NCBI GenBank assembly: GCA_947497495.1
Contig: CANMGT010000012.1
Span: forward strand, 1 to 64,000
DNA length: 64,000 bases
Source of the DNA: an uncultured Lentibacter sp.
GTDB taxonomy: Bacteria; Pseudomonadota; Alphaproteobacteria; Rhodobacterales; Rhodobacteraceae
Direction of reading: 5' to 3'
Positions 52,089 through 63,828 of this stretch are shown here, piece after piece. Made by a program: the position numbers and the translations under genes. The stretch's first letter is position 1. Every line of letters begins with the position of its first letter. Below the pieces are notes generated by a model, which was given only the letters and a program-made list of their open reading frames with translations, was not told where the DNA came from and made no database searches.

Positions 52089-53261
52089 ATGCAACCAGCA
52101 GCACGGGTGGCCGCGGCCGCAGATATCCTCGACAGAATGATCGCTGGCGAGGCGATCGAGAAATGCCTCACGACTTGGGGCCGTAAGAACCGCTATGCAG
52201 GCTCAAAGGACAGGGCTGCGATCCGTGACTATGTGTTTCAGGCCTGGCGTTGCGCGCGCAGTTATGCAGCACTTGGCGGGGCCGCAGAGGCCCCCACAGG
52301 GCGCGCTCTGATGATTGGGGTGCTACGCGCGCAAGGCCTTGCTCCTGAGACACTATTTACAGGGGTTGGCCACGCGCCTGAGCCTCTTTCCGAGGAAGAA
52401 GCCGCTGCTGGTGCGCCTCCAGTGGGGGATGCAGCCACCAACGACATGCCAGACTGGCTGTGGCCGCTGTTGGAAGCTTCGCTTGGGGAGGCCGCCGCCG
52501 CAGAAGCACAGATGTTGCGCGCGCGCGCGCCCGTCTTTTTGCGGGTCAACAGCCGTAAAGCCACGCTTGAGCAAGCCATTAAGGCCTTGGCGGAAGATAA
52601 TATCACAGCTGAAGTCTCCGACTTGGCGAAAAGTGCAGTTCTTGTGACAGAAGGGGAGCGTAAAGTTGCTCTGAGTGGTGCTTTCGCGGATGGGCTTGTG
52701 GAGTTGCAAGACGCTGCCAGCCAAGCAGTCGTTGATGCGTTGCCATTGGCGGAGACGTCGCGTGTGCTTGACTATTGTGCAGGTGGTGGTGGCAAAAGCC
52801 TTGCGATTGCTGCGTCATGTGAGGCCACAGTTTTCGCTCACGACATAGCCCCTGAACGCATGAAAGACATCCCCGAGCGTGCCGAGAGGGCCGGTTGTAA
52901 GATATCTGTACTGGAACCGGAGGCGCTGGTGGATCAAACATTTGATCTGGTTTTCTGTGATGCGCCTTGCTCGGGCAGTGGTGCTTGGCGTCGGGCGCCT
53001 GACGGGAAATGGCGGTTGACGCCAGAAAGTCTGATCGAACTCACGGAAACCCAGCTCGCTGTCTTGTCGCAAGCCAGCCAGCACGTTGGCGAAGGTGGCG
53101 CGCTGAGTTATGCGACATGCTCTCTCTTGGCTTGCGAGAACGGTGAGGTTGTTGACGCCTTTGTTAAAGCCAACCCGGAGTGGCAAAGCGTTTCACAACG
53201 TAGTTGGCGCTTGATGGACGGTGCCGACGGGTTTTTCCTTGCCATCTTAAGGAGAGTGTAG
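52089..53261 (+). CDS. RsmB/NOP-family 16S rRNA cytosine-5 methyltransferase
   Basis: VLDYCAGGGGKSLAIAA, CDAPCSGSGAWRRAPDGKWRLTP, YATCSLLACEN. Confidence 0.92.
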   Translation: MQPAARVAAAADILDRMIAGEAIEKCLTTWGRKNRYAGSKDRAAIRDYVFQAWRCARSYAALGGAAEAPTGRALMIGVLRAQGLAPETLFTGVGHAPEPLSEEEAAAGAPPVGDAATNDMPDWLWPLLEASLGEAAAAEAQMLRARAPVFLRVNSRKATLEQAIKALAEDNITAEVSDLAKSAVLVTEGERKVALSGAFADGLVELQDAASQAVVDALPLAETSRVLDYCAGGGGKSLAIAASCEATVFAHDIAPERMKDIPERAERAGCKISVLEPEALVDQTFDLVFCDAPCSGSGAWRRAPDGKWRLTPESLIELTETQLAVLSQASQHVGEGGALSYATCSLLACENGEVVDAFVKANPEWQSVSQRSWRLMDGADGFFLAILRRV

Positions 53262-53334
53262 GGGCAAAATACAAGTTTTGAGTGCATAGAGGCTCTGGGT
53301 GCATTAATCTGGGGTTAATGCTGGGTGGCTAGGT

Positions 53335-55695
53335 TTGGACACTCTTGATTCTCGTCTCATGGAGGCACTTGTATTGGCGAACTTAGCGCTGACGCCTGGC
53401 CGGTTGGCTCGTATTTCTATGCAACTCGCTCCTAAATTATGGGCGCTATTTGCAGTGTCGCTGCTCGCACTGGCCTCAGCCTATTTTTCCTCTAGTCGTG
53501 CCGTCATTCTTGCGTCAAGTGCGATCGGGGCGACACTGTTTGCGCTCGCACTTGTTAGCCTTTACCTGAAACTTCGGTTTGGCCGCTCAAGCGCGGAAGC
53601 CCAGAAAATTGTTGCTGAATTTGTGCGCAATGACGCCGCTGCTTGTTTTGTGTCGGATGAAGTTGGGGTGATTTGGTATCGCAATGATGTTGCAATCGAG
53701 CGGTTCGACGAGAGCCAGACAACGACGATTGCAACACTTGCATCGATTTTGAGCAACCCATCGGCCATCGTAACGCGCCTGTCCTTGAAGGCGGCGGAAA
53801 TTGGCGCTGCGCGAGAGGATGTTGTGACGCGCACGGGCCACGTACGTGTGGCGAGCCACGCTTTGACACGGGGCGGCTTTCTCTGGCGGGTAGAAGAAAT
53901 CCCGCACAACGGTGCAAGCGCCGGGTCAGGGGCGTCTGAAAAACTACCGCTGATAACCGTCGGGCGAAATGACACTGTGCTCTACATGAACGAAGTTGCG
54001 CGGCGGCTTATTGGCGAGCGTGTGAAGACACTTGATCGTGTTTTCCCCGAACTCCCCGTCAAGCCCGGGAATGTCCAAACGATTAGCACCGTAGATGGAA
54101 ACTTGCAGTGCGTCGTTGCCGAATTGAAGGGCAGTGCAGGACGTCGTGAGCTTGTTCTGGTACCGTCTCCGGAGCCTCACGTGGAACTGCCGGAGAGCCA
54201 GAGGTTCTTTGATGAGCTTCCCGTTCCTTTGTTGAAGTTAAGCCCCGATGGGCGCGTAACCAGTTCTAACAACATGGCCCGGATTCTTTTAGGCCGTGCT
54301 GATTTGAACGGTGAAAACCTGTCCGATCTCATGGAGGGTTTGGGGCGCTCTATCACGGATTGGCTTTCGGATACAGCAAATGGCCGTGCTGGTCAGCAAT
54401 CGGAGTTTCTGAAGGTTCGGCGAGATGACTTCGAAACATTTGTACAGGTGATTCTGAAGCCCGCGACAGAAGGCGAGCAGAAGGTTCTCGTCGCAGTATT
54501 AAACGATGCAACTGAGCTTAAAACGCTTGAAGCCCAGTTTGTTCAGAGCCAGAAAATGCAAGCGATTGGGCAGTTAGCAGGAGGCGTGGCGCATGATTTC
54601 AATAATCTCCTGACAGCAATATCCGGCCATTGTGACTTGCTGATGGTGCGTCGCAACGAAGATGACCCAGATTTCGCTGATCTGGAGCAGATCAACCAAA
54701 ATGCTAACCGCGCTGCGTCACTTGTAAGTCAATTACTGGCTTTTTCGCGTAAACAAACCCTGCGCCCACAAACGATCGACGTTCAGGAAACGCTCTCGGA
54801 TTTGACGCACCTTTTAAACCGCCTAGTTGGAGAAAAAGTTCAGCTTGATTTCGAGAATGTGACCGGAAGTAGCATCATACGTGCCGATAAGCGCCAGCTA
54901 GAGCAGGTTGTTATGAACTTGGTGGTCAATGCCCGCGATGCAATGCCGCTAGGGGGCAAGGTTACGATCCTGACTGAGGCACTGAGCCTCGAGCAGCCAT
55001 TAACCCGCGATCGCGCAAAAGTTCCTGTGGGTGACTATGTTGCTGTTAAGGTCATCGATGAGGGCGATGGAATTGCCCCTGACAAGTTGCAAAAAATCTT
55101 CGAACCGTTCTTTACAACCAAGCGTACGGGGGAGGGGACAGGCCTTGGGTTGTCGACTGCTTATGGGATAGTCAAACAAACGGGCGGGTTTATCTTTGCA
55201 GACAGTGAAGAAGGCAATGGATCCTGCTTTACTCTCATTTTCCCCATCTGTCATGAAGTTGTGAAGAGTGCTGCGCCTTCAATCGAGAAACCTCCGGAAG
55301 CTATTGCCAAAAGCGATGGAGTTATCTTGTTAGTTGAAGATGAAGCCCCAGTACGCGCATTCGCGTCTCGCGCCTTGGGGTTGAGTGGGTTTAGCATTAT
55401 GCAGGCCTCTTGTGGCGAAGAAGCATTGGAAATCCTTAAAGAGGAAGACTTGTCGATTGATGTCTTCGTAACAGACGTCGTGATGCCGGGGCTGGATGGC
55501 CCGAGTTGGGTTAAAGAGGCGCTCAAGACGCGACCTGATGTGAAAGTGGTATTCATGTCTGGCTATGCCGAAGATGTTTTCGGCGAAAGTGGCCCCGACA
55601 TTGCGGAATCAGTTTTTTTGCAAAAACCGTTCTCTTTGTCTGAGCTAACACGCACTGTTCAAAGCCTGGTAACTGATAGTGAGACGATCAATTGA
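53335..55695 (+). CDS. cckA: Hybrid histidine kinase CckA
   Basis: QLAGGVAHDFNNLLTAISGHCDLLM, GEGTGLGLSTAYGIVKQTGG, C-terminal receiver DVFVTDVVMPGLDGP; TTG start in ORF track, ATG at 53359 possible. Confidence 0.92.
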   Translation: MDTLDSRLMEALVLANLALTPGRLARISMQLAPKLWALFAVSLLALASAYFSSSRAVILASSAIGATLFALALVSLYLKLRFGRSSAEAQKIVAEFVRNDAAACFVSDEVGVIWYRNDVAIERFDESQTTTIATLASILSNPSAIVTRLSLKAAEIGAAREDVVTRTGHVRVASHALTRGGFLWRVEEIPHNGASAGSGASEKLPLITVGRNDTVLYMNEVARRLIGERVKTLDRVFPELPVKPGNVQTISTVDGNLQCVVAELKGSAGRRELVLVPSPEPHVELPESQRFFDELPVPLLKLSPDGRVTSSNNMARILLGRADLNGENLSDLMEGLGRSITDWLSDTANGRAGQQSEFLKVRRDDFETFVQVILKPATEGEQKVLVAVLNDATELKTLEAQFVQSQKMQAIGQLAGGVAHDFNNLLTAISGHCDLLMVRRNEDDPDFADLEQINQNANRAASLVSQLLAFSRKQTLRPQTIDVQETLSDLTHLLNRLVGEKVQLDFENVTGSSIIRADKRQLEQVVMNLVVNARDAMPLGGKVTILTEALSLEQPLTRDRAKVPVGDYVAVKVIDEGDGIAPDKLQKIFEPFFTTKRTGEGTGLGLSTAYGIVKQTGGFIFADSEEGNGSCFTLIFPICHEVVKSAAPSIEKPPEAIAKSDGVILLVEDEAPVRAFASRALGLSGFSIMQASCGEEALEILKEEDLSIDVFVTDVVMPGLDGPSWVKEALKTRPDVKVVFMSGYAEDVFGESGPDIAESVFLQKPFSLSELTRTVQSLVTDSETIN

Positions 55696-56281
55696 GGTCA
55701 GCCCATAGGGTGAAGTCCTCTGCATATTTTTCACGAAGACGCGCTTCAAGGTTGTCACTGAGGCTGATCTTGGCTTTTGGCGAGACGTTTCTTGTTGGTA
55801 GATCTATGGTTTGGCCAAGCTTTTCCTCAAGGTAGGAAATGCATAGATCAAGCTGTTCATACTGGAACAACCGTTTAATTGAAGTGCCATTGGGGCGGGG
55901 CTCGACAAACTTTGACTGTGATCCGACATTTGCAAATGCTGGTTTGTCCTCAAGCAAATAGCCTTCAATGAAATCGTCGAAACTCATCCCCTCTGTTGAT
56001 GTAGGCTTCCCTTTCAAAAAGTCTCGCTGTCTGTAACGATACCAACTCCCCAGCCAACTAATGGGCTCGCGAATGACGGCGATAGTATCAACATCTTCCC
56101 CAATAAATTTCTCGACCATCGGGCGAAAGAACCGATTGTAGCGGTAGACCGGAGCATGTTTGAGTTCTGGTGGATCAGTAATTGCTATCGCCGCATAGGG
56201 TGCGAGCGCCAGTTCGATCGCAGTGCTGCCGGTTTTCGGAACAGAGAAAAATACAAGCTTAGCTTTGGAAAAGACCAGCAT
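55688..56281 (-). CDS. Sulfotransferase-family protein
   Basis: KLVFFSVPKTGSTAIELAL PAPS-binding motif; 8-bp convergent overlap with cckA. Confidence 0.8.
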   Translation of the reverse strand: MLVFSKAKLVFFSVPKTGSTAIELALAPYAAIAITDPPELKHAPVYRYNRFFRPMVEKFIGEDVDTIAVIREPISWLGSWYRYRQRDFLKGKPTSTEGMSFDDFIEGYLLEDKPAFANVGSQSKFVEPRPNGTSIKRLFQYEQLDLCISYLEEKLGQTIDLPTRNVSPKAKISLSDNLEARLREKYAEDFTLWADLN

Positions 56282-56391
56282 TTGAAACCTCGTATAAGCT
56301 CAGAAAGGCATAAACCAAACCTTAACTATTTGCAGCCCAAAATCACGTTGTGATAATTTTAGTTGAAATGTTCTCATTTTGGACCCATAAG

Positions 56392-56406
56392 GAACATTAA
56401 GAGAAC
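56392..56406. promoter_or_regulatory. Alphaproteobacterial SOS (LexA) box upstream of recA
   Basis: GAAC-ATTAAGA-GAAC, reverse complement of GTTC-N7-GTTC. Confidence 0.85.
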
Positions 56407-56459
56407 ATTGAGCAATGATTGCCGCGTTCACCGGGGTATGAAATAAGGAATCAATAGTA

Positions 56460-57542
56460 ATGGCAACGGCAGATCTTTTAGACATGAAAAACAAAAGCGA
56501 TACAGACAAACAAAAGGCGTTGGAGAGTGCTTTGGCGCAGATCGAACGCCAGTTTGGCAAGGGTTCGATAATGAAGTTGGGGGGCGATGCTGTCCAGAAA
56601 ATCGAGTCGACATCCACAGGTTCGATCGGTTTGGATATCGCCCTTGGAATTGGCGGGCTCCCGAAGGGGCGGATCATCGAGATTTATGGCCCGGAAAGCT
56701 CTGGTAAAACGACGTTGACACTGCATTGCGTTGCGGAAGAGCAAAAGGGCGGCGGCGTCGCGGCATTTGTCGACGCCGAGCACGCATTGGATCCGCAATA
56801 CGCCAAGAACTTGGGTGTTGATCTTAACGAGCTTTTGATTTCGCAGCCCGACACTGGTGAACAAGCTCTCGAAATCACAGATACGCTAGTCCGTTCCGGA
56901 GCTGTAAGCATGGTCGTTGTCGACTCGGTCGCCGCCTTGACGCCAAAATCTGAATTGGAAGGTGACATGGGCGATAGCAGCGTTGGTGTTCAGGCGCGCC
57001 TGATGAGCCAAGCGATGCGTAAGTTGACAGGGTCAATTTCACGATCAAAATGCATGGTGATTTTCATCAACCAGATCAGGATGAAAATTGGTGTAATGTT
57101 TGGAAGCCCCGAAACGACTTCAGGCGGCAATGCGCTCAAGTTTTACAGCTCTGTACGGCTTGATATTCGCCGAATTGGATCAATCAAAGACCGCGACGAA
57201 GTTGTCGGCAACCAAACTCGGGTTAAGGTTGTCAAAAACAAAGTGGCCCCACCATTCAAACAGGTCGAGTTTGATATAATGTATGGTGAGGGCATTTCGA
57301 AGACGGGCGAGTTGCTTGATCTTGGTGTAGCACTCGGGATCGTCCAAAAGTCAGGTTCCTGGTTTAGTTACGGGGATGAACGTGTTGGGCAGGGGCGTGA
57401 GAATGCCCGCCAGTTCTTGAAAGATAATCCGGCGATTGCCCATGATATCGAGGACAAGATTCGCGCCGCCCATGGCCTTGACTTTGACGCGCCGAACCCA
57501 GCCCCTAATGGCGACAGCGACGAAGACATTCTCGAAGGTTGA
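56460..57542 (+). CDS. recA: Recombinase A
   Basis: [61 protein letters not shown]. Confidence 0.98.
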   Translation: MATADLLDMKNKSDTDKQKALESALAQIERQFGKGSIMKLGGDAVQKIESTSTGSIGLDIALGIGGLPKGRIIEIYGPESSGKTTLTLHCVAEEQKGGGVAAFVDAEHALDPQYAKNLGVDLNELLISQPDTGEQALEITDTLVRSGAVSMVVVDSVAALTPKSELEGDMGDSSVGVQARLMSQAMRKLTGSISRSKCMVIFINQIRMKIGVMFGSPETTSGGNALKFYSSVRLDIRRIGSIKDRDEVVGNQTRVKVVKNKVAPPFKQVEFDIMYGEGISKTGELLDLGVALGIVQKSGSWFSYGDERVGQGRENARQFLKDNPAIAHDIEDKIRAAHGLDFDAPNPAPNGDSDEDILEG

Positions 57543-57564
57543 AAATACATAAGTATGTAAGCAA

Positions 57565-57598
57565 GTAGCGCCGGAGCGGGCAATCGCTCCGGCGCTAC
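57565..57598 (+). terminator. Hairpin terminator after recA
   Basis: GTAGCGCCGGAGCG-GGCAAT-CGCTCCGGCGCTAC, 14-bp perfect stem. Confidence 0.8.
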
Positions 57599-57663
57599 TG
57601 TATGTGGACATGAGAGACCACTACCGCTAAACCCAAGCCGACCAATCCTAGCAGGGAAGAACC

Positions 57664-60333
57664 ATGCAAAGTCTCAACGACATTCGATCAACATTTCTGA
57701 ATTACTTTGCATCGCAAGGCCATGAAATTGTGCCTTCGAGTCCGCTCGTGCCTCGAAACGATCCGACCCTGATGTTTGTAAACTCCGGGATGGTGCAATT
57801 TAAGAACTGCTTCACAGGAGTCGACAAGCGTGACTACCTGCGCGCCACAACAGCACAAAAATGTGTGCGTGCAGGCGGAAAGCACAACGATCTGGACAAT
57901 GTGGGCTATACAGCGCGCCACCATACGTTCTTTGAAATGCTCGGTAACTTCAGCTTTGGTGACTACTTCAAACACGAAGCGATTCCATTTGCCTGGGAGT
58001 TGATCACCAAGGAATTTGGTATCGACAAAAGCCGCTTGTGGGTAACAGTTTACCACACAGACGATGAGGCATACGATATATGGCGAAAAATTGGTGTGCC
58101 TGAAGAGCGGATCATCCGGATCGCGACATCAGACAACTTCTGGCAAATGGGACCCACAGGGCCATGCGGACCTTGCACCGAGATATTTTATGATCACGGC
58201 GACCACATTTGGGGCGGCCCTCCAGGCAGCCCCGAGGAAGACGGCGATCGATTTATCGAGATTTGGAACATCGTTTTCATGCAAAACGAGAAGTTTGAAG
58301 ATGGATCGATGGTCGATCTTGATATGCAGTCGATCGATACGGGCATGGGGCTCGAGCGCATCGGAGCTTTGCTGCAAGGCAGCCATGACAACTATGATAC
58401 TGATTTGTTCAAAGCTCTTATTGAAGCCTCGGCACATGCCACAAACGTTGCTCCATATGGAGACAAAAACGTCCATCATCGCGTGATCGCAGACCACTTG
58501 CGATCAACTTCATTCTTGATCGCCGATGGCGTTATGCCTTCTAATGACGGGCGCGGTTATGTTTTGCGTCGAATAATGAGGCGGGCCATGCGCCACGCGC
58601 ACTTGCTTGGTGCGAAAGACCCAGTCATGCACCAGTTGGTTCCGGCTTTGGTGCGACAAATGGGCGGAGCTTATGAAGAGTTGACGCGAGCGCAGGCCAT
58701 GATCGAAGAAACACTTCTCTTGGAAGAGACACGCTTCAAGCAGACACTTGATCGGGGCTTGAAGCTCTTAGATGATGAAGTCGCGGGCCTCGCGCAAGGT
58801 GCTGATCTTTCAGGCGAGGCCGCTTTCAAGCTTTATGACACCTTTGGATTCCCGCTTGATCTCACACAAGATGCACTGCGCGAGCAGGGGCGGGGCGTCG
58901 ACGTTGCAGGCTTTGAAACGGCCATGGAAGCGCAGAAAGCTAAAGCGCGGTCAGCTTGGGCTGGCTCCGGAGATGCTGCCGATGCGACTGTTTGGTTTGA
59001 TATTCTCGATAAAGTCGGCGCGACAGATTTTCTGGGCTATGACACCGAAGTTGCCGAGGGGCAGGTGTTGGCTTTCGTGAAAGATGCAAACCGTGTTGAT
59101 ACATTGGCAGAAGGCGAGCAAGGCTGGGTTGTTCTCAATCAAACGCCATTTTATGCTGAGTCTGGCGGCCAAGTCGGCGACAGCGGTCTGATCAAGCGCT
59201 TGGATAATCTCGAACAAGTGAGCCACGTTGAAGATGTGAAGAAGTTTGCCGATGGCAAGGTTTTTGCACATCTGCTGACAGCGGGCGCAGGTGGCCTCTC
59301 CAAAGGAGATGCGGTGAGTTTGGAGGTTGATCATAAACAGCGAAGAGCAATTCGTGCCAACCATTCTGCAACGCACTTGCTCCACGAGGCCTTACGCGGC
59401 GCATTGGGAGACCATGTTGCACAGCGGGGATCTTTGAATGCGGTTGACCGGCTTCGCTTTGACTTTAGCCATGGCAAGGCGCTTAGCGAAGCAGAGATGA
59501 TGCATGTCGAGGCCGAGGTGAATCGCTTTGTTAGTCAGAACACCCCTGTTGAGACACGTATAATGACACCAGATGATGCCCGAGCGCTTGGTGCGCAGGC
59601 TCTGTTTGGCGAGAAGTACGGTGACGAAGTGCGCGTTGTTTCGATGGGGACAGAGCTTGGCTCTGGCAAAGGGAGCAACGGGAAAACATACTCTATTGAG
59701 CTTTGTGGCGGCACGCATGTGCAGCGAACCGGTGATATTGGCATGTTCGTTCTTTTGAGCGACAGTGCTTCAAGCGCTGGCGTCCGACGCATCGAAGCCC
59801 TCACTGGTCAGGATGCTTTGGCACATATAAGAACGCAGTCAAGCGTGCTGAGCCAAGTGGCTTCCGAATTGAAAGCTCAGGCGAGAGATGTGCCGTCGCG
59901 CGTGAAAGCTGTTCTTGAAGAACGCAAGGCACTGAGCAACGAAGTCGCCCAACTCCGCCGAGAGTTAGCCATGTCAGGCGGTGGAGATAAGCCTAGTGAA
60001 GTTAAGGAAATTAACGGGATAAAGTTTGTTGCTAAAGTGCTTTCGGGGGTTTCTGGAAAAGATCTTCCAGCACTAATCGATGAGCACAAGGCCCAACTGG
60101 GGAGCGGCGCAGTGCTGCTAATTGCCGAGGCCGATGGCAAAGCGGCTGTAGCGGCAGGCCTTAGCAAAGACTTGACCGAGAAGCTGTCAGCTGTCGACAT
60201 TGTTAAAGCCGTTGTCGTCGAACTCGGCGGGAAAGGCGGTGGTGGCCGGCCCGACATGGCTCAGGGGGGAGCGAAAAGTACTGAAAATGCCGATGCGGCG
60301 ATAAAGGCGGCGGAAGCCGTCATGGAGGGATAG
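57664..60333 (+). CDS. alaS: Alanyl-tRNA synthetase
   Basis: [73 protein letters not shown]. Confidence 0.98.
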   Translation: MQSLNDIRSTFLNYFASQGHEIVPSSPLVPRNDPTLMFVNSGMVQFKNCFTGVDKRDYLRATTAQKCVRAGGKHNDLDNVGYTARHHTFFEMLGNFSFGDYFKHEAIPFAWELITKEFGIDKSRLWVTVYHTDDEAYDIWRKIGVPEERIIRIATSDNFWQMGPTGPCGPCTEIFYDHGDHIWGGPPGSPEEDGDRFIEIWNIVFMQNEKFEDGSMVDLDMQSIDTGMGLERIGALLQGSHDNYDTDLFKALIEASAHATNVAPYGDKNVHHRVIADHLRSTSFLIADGVMPSNDGRGYVLRRIMRRAMRHAHLLGAKDPVMHQLVPALVRQMGGAYEELTRAQAMIEETLLLEETRFKQTLDRGLKLLDDEVAGLAQGADLSGEAAFKLYDTFGFPLDLTQDALREQGRGVDVAGFETAMEAQKAKARSAWAGSGDAADATVWFDILDKVGATDFLGYDTEVAEGQVLAFVKDANRVDTLAEGEQGWVVLNQTPFYAESGGQVGDSGLIKRLDNLEQVSHVEDVKKFADGKVFAHLLTAGAGGLSKGDAVSLEVDHKQRRAIRANHSATHLLHEALRGALGDHVAQRGSLNAVDRLRFDFSHGKALSEAEMMHVEAEVNRFVSQNTPVETRIMTPDDARALGAQALFGEKYGDEVRVVSMGTELGSGKGSNGKTYSIELCGGTHVQRTGDIGMFVLLSDSASSAGVRRIEALTGQDALAHIRTQSSVLSQVASELKAQARDVPSRVKAVLEERKALSNEVAQLRRELAMSGGGDKPSEVKEINGIKFVAKVLSGVSGKDLPALIDEHKAQLGSGAVLLIAEADGKAAVAAGLSKDLTEKLSAVDIVKAVVVELGGKGGGGRPDMAQGGAKSTENADAAIKAAEAVMEG

Positions 60334-60618
60334 ATGCCAGCTTTATGGATTGCACATGTGACGGTGACGGACGCCGACTCTTATGGGAAATATGCGGAAC
60401 TGGCAGGGCCAGCGATCTCTCAACATGGCGGCAAGTTTCTTGCTCGGGGGGGGCGGTTTGTTCAACTCGAAGGCACTGAACGGCCGCGTAATGTTGTGGC
60501 ACAGTTTCCGACACTTGAGGCAGCTGTTGACTGCTACAATAGCGACGAATACCAAGCGGCGCTCGATCACGCCAGAGGCGCTTCAGAGCGTGAACTGATG
60601 GTCGTCGAAATAGACTAA
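60334..60618 (+). CDS. DUF1330 family protein
   Basis: VTDADSYGKYAELAGPAISQHGGKFLARGG; starts directly after the alaS stop. Confidence 0.92.
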   Translation: MPALWIAHVTVTDADSYGKYAELAGPAISQHGGKFLARGGRFVQLEGTERPRNVVAQFPTLEAAVDCYNSDEYQAALDHARGASERELMVVEID

Positions 60619-60639
60619 GTATCAGTATCGGAACAGAAC

Positions 60640-60670
60640 AAGGGCGGCTTCCGATGAGGAGGCCGCCCTT
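60640..60670. terminator. Bidirectional hairpin between convergent DUF1330 and typA genes
   Basis: AAGGGCGGCTTCC/GGAGGCCGCCCTT stem. Confidence 0.75.
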
Positions 60671-60695
60671 TATCCGTCGAGGGTGATCAGAAGGT

Positions 60696-62513
60696 TTACA
60701 GCTTCTTTGACATCCGCTTACGCTCATGCGGGTCAAGATAGCGCTTTCGCATCCGGATAGCATTGGGCGTGACTTCTACCAACTCGTCATCGTTGATATA
60801 GGCAATCGCCTCTTCGAGGCTGAGCGTGACGGGCGTTGTCAGCCGGACAGCTTCGTCGGTGCCCGAAGCGCGAACGTTTGTGAGCTTTTTGCCTTTCAAC
60901 GGGTTCACTTCAAGGTCGTTCTCACGGCTGTGCTCGCCGATGATCATGCCTTCGTAGACTTTGGCTTGTGCTCCGATGAACATCTTGCCCCGGTCTTCAA
61001 GGTTCCAGAGGGCAAAGGCAACCGCATCGCCGCTTTCCATTGAGATCAGCACGCCAGCACGACGTCCTGGCATGGCACCTTTGTGAGGAGCCCAGCCATG
61101 GAAAACACGGTTGAGAACGCCTGTGCCGCGCGTGTCTGTGAGAAACTCGCCGTGATATCCGATGAGTCCACGTGAGGGCACATGCGCAATGATGCGTGTT
61201 TTTCCCGCGCCAGCAGGACGCATTTCAACAAGATCGCCTTTACGCGCACCTGTGAGCTTCTCGATGACAACGCCAGAGTAGTCGTCATCAACATCAATTG
61301 TCGCCTCTTCGATTGGCTCCATCATTTGGCCGTCTTCTTCGCGCAGGAGCACTTGAGGACGGGAAATGCTAAGCTCGAAACCTTCGCGACGCATATTCTC
61401 GATGAGAACACCCATTTGAAGTTCGCCTCGGCCCGCAACTTCAAAAGCATCACCTGTGGGCGCGTCCGTGACTTTGATAGCGACGTTTGATTCAGCTTCT
61501 TTCATCAGGCGTTCGCGAATGACGCGCGACTGAACCTTCTTGCCATCGCGACCAGCGAGTGGGCTGTCGTTGATGCCGAAGGTTACCGTGATGGTTGGCG
61601 GGTCAATCGGTTGCGCATCAAGTGCCGTGTCGACAGCCAAGGCGCAGATCGTGTCGGCAACCGTTGCTTTTGACATCCCGGCGATTGAAACGATGTCGCC
61701 AGCCAACGCTTCGTCGATGTCTTGTGTCGCAAGTCCGCGGAAGGCTTGGATTTTTGTGACGCGGAACTGTTCGATTTTCTGGCCAATTCGGCTAAGAGCC
61801 TGAACAGTTGCGCCAACTTTAAGGCGGCCTGTTTCGACGCGACCTGTCAGAATACGGCCAACAAACGGGTCAGCGCCCAATGTCGTTGCCAACATGCTGA
61901 AGTCTTCGTTCTGATGAGCAATCTGCTTAGGCGCTGGAACGTGGTTAACGATCAGGTCAAACAAAGCCGTCAGGTCCTTGCGAGGGCCGTCAAGTTCGTG
62001 GTCGGCCCAGCCTGAACGGCCCGAGGCATACATATGAGGAAAGTCGAGCTGGTCATCGTTTGCATCCAGTGATGCAAACAAGTCAAAGCACTCGTCCAAT
62101 GCGCGGTCTGGCTCTGCATCGTTCTTGTCAACTTTGTTGAGCACGACGATGGGGCGCAGGCCAAGAGCGAGGGCTTTCGAGGTTACAAACTTGGTCTGCG
62201 GCATTGGGCCTTCAGCGGCATCAACAAGCAGGACAACACCATCAACCATCGAAAGGATACGCTCAACCTCCCCCCCGAAGTCTGCGTGACCGGGGGTGTC
62301 GACGATGTTGACACGCGTGCCCTTCCATTCAAGTGAGGTAGGCTTGGCAAAGATGGTGATCCCGCGTTCGCGCTCGAGGTCATTGCTGTCCATGGCGCGC
62401 TCGGCTACCTCCTGGTTCGCGCGGAAGGCTCCAGACTGTTTGAGTAGTTCGTCTACAAGCGTCGTTTTGCCGTGGTCAACGTGCGCGATAATCGCAATAT
62501 TTCGCAGGTCCAT
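60696..62513 (-). CDS. typA: GTP-binding protein TypA/BipA
   Basis: [24 protein letters not shown]; full-length 605 aa. Confidence 0.97.
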   Translation of the reverse strand: MDLRNIAIIAHVDHGKTTLVDELLKQSGAFRANQEVAERAMDSNDLERERGITIFAKPTSLEWKGTRVNIVDTPGHADFGGEVERILSMVDGVVLLVDAAEGPMPQTKFVTSKALALGLRPIVVLNKVDKNDAEPDRALDECFDLFASLDANDDQLDFPHMYASGRSGWADHELDGPRKDLTALFDLIVNHVPAPKQIAHQNEDFSMLATTLGADPFVGRILTGRVETGRLKVGATVQALSRIGQKIEQFRVTKIQAFRGLATQDIDEALAGDIVSIAGMSKATVADTICALAVDTALDAQPIDPPTITVTFGINDSPLAGRDGKKVQSRVIRERLMKEAESNVAIKVTDAPTGDAFEVAGRGELQMGVLIENMRREGFELSISRPQVLLREEDGQMMEPIEEATIDVDDDYSGVVIEKLTGARKGDLVEMRPAGAGKTRIIAHVPSRGLIGYHGEFLTDTRGTGVLNRVFHGWAPHKGAMPGRRAGVLISMESGDAVAFALWNLEDRGKMFIGAQAKVYEGMIIGEHSRENDLEVNPLKGKKLTNVRASGTDEAVRLTTPVTLSLEEAIAYINDDELVEVTPNAIRMRKRYLDPHERKRMSKKL

Positions 62514-62605
62514 GATATGTCCTTGGGTTGTTCGTCGTTGGCCGATATACCGAGGCGCACAGAAAGGCCAGAGACAAAGGCGTTGGAGCGCCTTTTTCGT
62601 AACAT

Positions 62606-63772
62606 TTGGCGGGTGGGGTGACAGTTTTGGACATGCTGGAAGACGTTAGGTCGGCGGTTAGATGCGCAGTGCGTGAGCTTGGGGGCACAGTCGAGGGGGT
62701 CGATGTTGGCCTTCCGGGGGACAGCGCCAACGGCGACGTCATGACCAATGCTGCTTTGCTGGTGGCCAAAACCTTATCTTGCCCACCAAGAGATTTTGCG
62801 ACGTTGCTGGCCATGAAGCTCGAAACTGACGAAAGGTTCGCGTCAGTATGGGTAGCCGGACCTGGGTTTGTGAACCTGCAACTTTCAGATAAATTTCTTC
62901 GTGAAATCGTAAGCTCGATCGTTGGGAGCGGGAGCGCCTATGGCTCGGACACAATGGCGGGCACTTTCGCAGCATGCTTTGTTCAAAGCGAGGAGGGGGT
63001 GCGGCCACGGTGGGCGGCTGAAATCGCCACGGCCATCGCAACGCACCTCGGGAAAACAGCGCATGTGTTCAGTGAACGGCCAGAAGCATCCTCGGCACGG
63101 GAGTTGCTTCTTGCGCATTTCGAAGGCTCAAACCGCTTCGGGCAAGTCACGTCTGCTGAATTAGCCTGTCTAGAGGCCCAACTATCCGTCGTCATGGGGG
63201 CTTTTGGCGAGGCCGAATTGGTTCAGTTTTTTGCCAAGCAGGGGGGCACCTTCAGGCCGGGACTTTTTGAGAATGTGTTGGCGGAAAACGATTTGAGCTG
63301 TGCGGCTCTCGAGGCTTGTCGCGTCCAGCACTCGGCGGATCATGCTGTGATGCAGTTGATGAAGCTTTATTGCTTTGCGCATCGCGCAGACAGGGAACTC
63401 GAGCTCTCGTGTGAAACGGTGCAATCACCATCTGCGGTCAACCCTGCGTTTCGCATCCTTTATGCCGCGATGTCCTGTAAGCGCTTACTTAAATGCGAGA
63501 GCAGATCGACAGAACTGTCAAAACCGGAGGTAAGCCTGATCAGCAAGTTGGCGACGTTTCCAGAGGTGTTGCGGCTATCACATGAGCGTGCAGAGCCACA
63601 TCGAATTGGCCTTTTCCTGTCAAGTTGCGCAGACCTTTTGGCATCCTGTCAGCAGCCACATCTCGGGCGTGACCCAAAAACCATTGCAACTTGTGTTGTC
63701 GCTGCGGCAGACGTTGTTTTTTCTGCAGGATTGGCTATTATTGGCGTGCAGCCGCTTGATGATTTCTCGTGA
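62606..63772 (+). CDS. ArgRS-like protein lacking the canonical catalytic core motifs
   Basis: N-terminal Add-1-like segment (SANGDVMTNAALLVAKTLSCPPRDFATLLAMKLETDERFASVWVAGPGFVNLQLSDKFL) and C-terminal DALR-like segment (LISKLATFPEVLRLSHERAEPHRIGLFLSSCADLLA...AADVVFSAGLAIIGVQPLDDF); no HIGH or KMSKS; 388 aa. Confidence 0.75.
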   Translation: MAGGVTVLDMLEDVRSAVRCAVRELGGTVEGVDVGLPGDSANGDVMTNAALLVAKTLSCPPRDFATLLAMKLETDERFASVWVAGPGFVNLQLSDKFLREIVSSIVGSGSAYGSDTMAGTFAACFVQSEEGVRPRWAAEIATAIATHLGKTAHVFSERPEASSARELLLAHFEGSNRFGQVTSAELACLEAQLSVVMGAFGEAELVQFFAKQGGTFRPGLFENVLAENDLSCAALEACRVQHSADHAVMQLMKLYCFAHRADRELELSCETVQSPSAVNPAFRILYAAMSCKRLLKCESRSTELSKPEVSLISKLATFPEVLRLSHERAEPHRIGLFLSSCADLLASCQQPHLGRDPKTIATCVVAAADVVFSAGLAIIGVQPLDDFS

Positions 63773-63828
63773 GCACAGAGAATTGGCGGAAACAGTATTT
63801 CGAGGCAGCATAGAACTGCCCGTTGAAA

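Noticed and set aside
63240-63250. GGGGGGCACC as a second copy of the tRNA-Thr 3' end
   Set aside because: Match is too short, out of context and inside a coding region.
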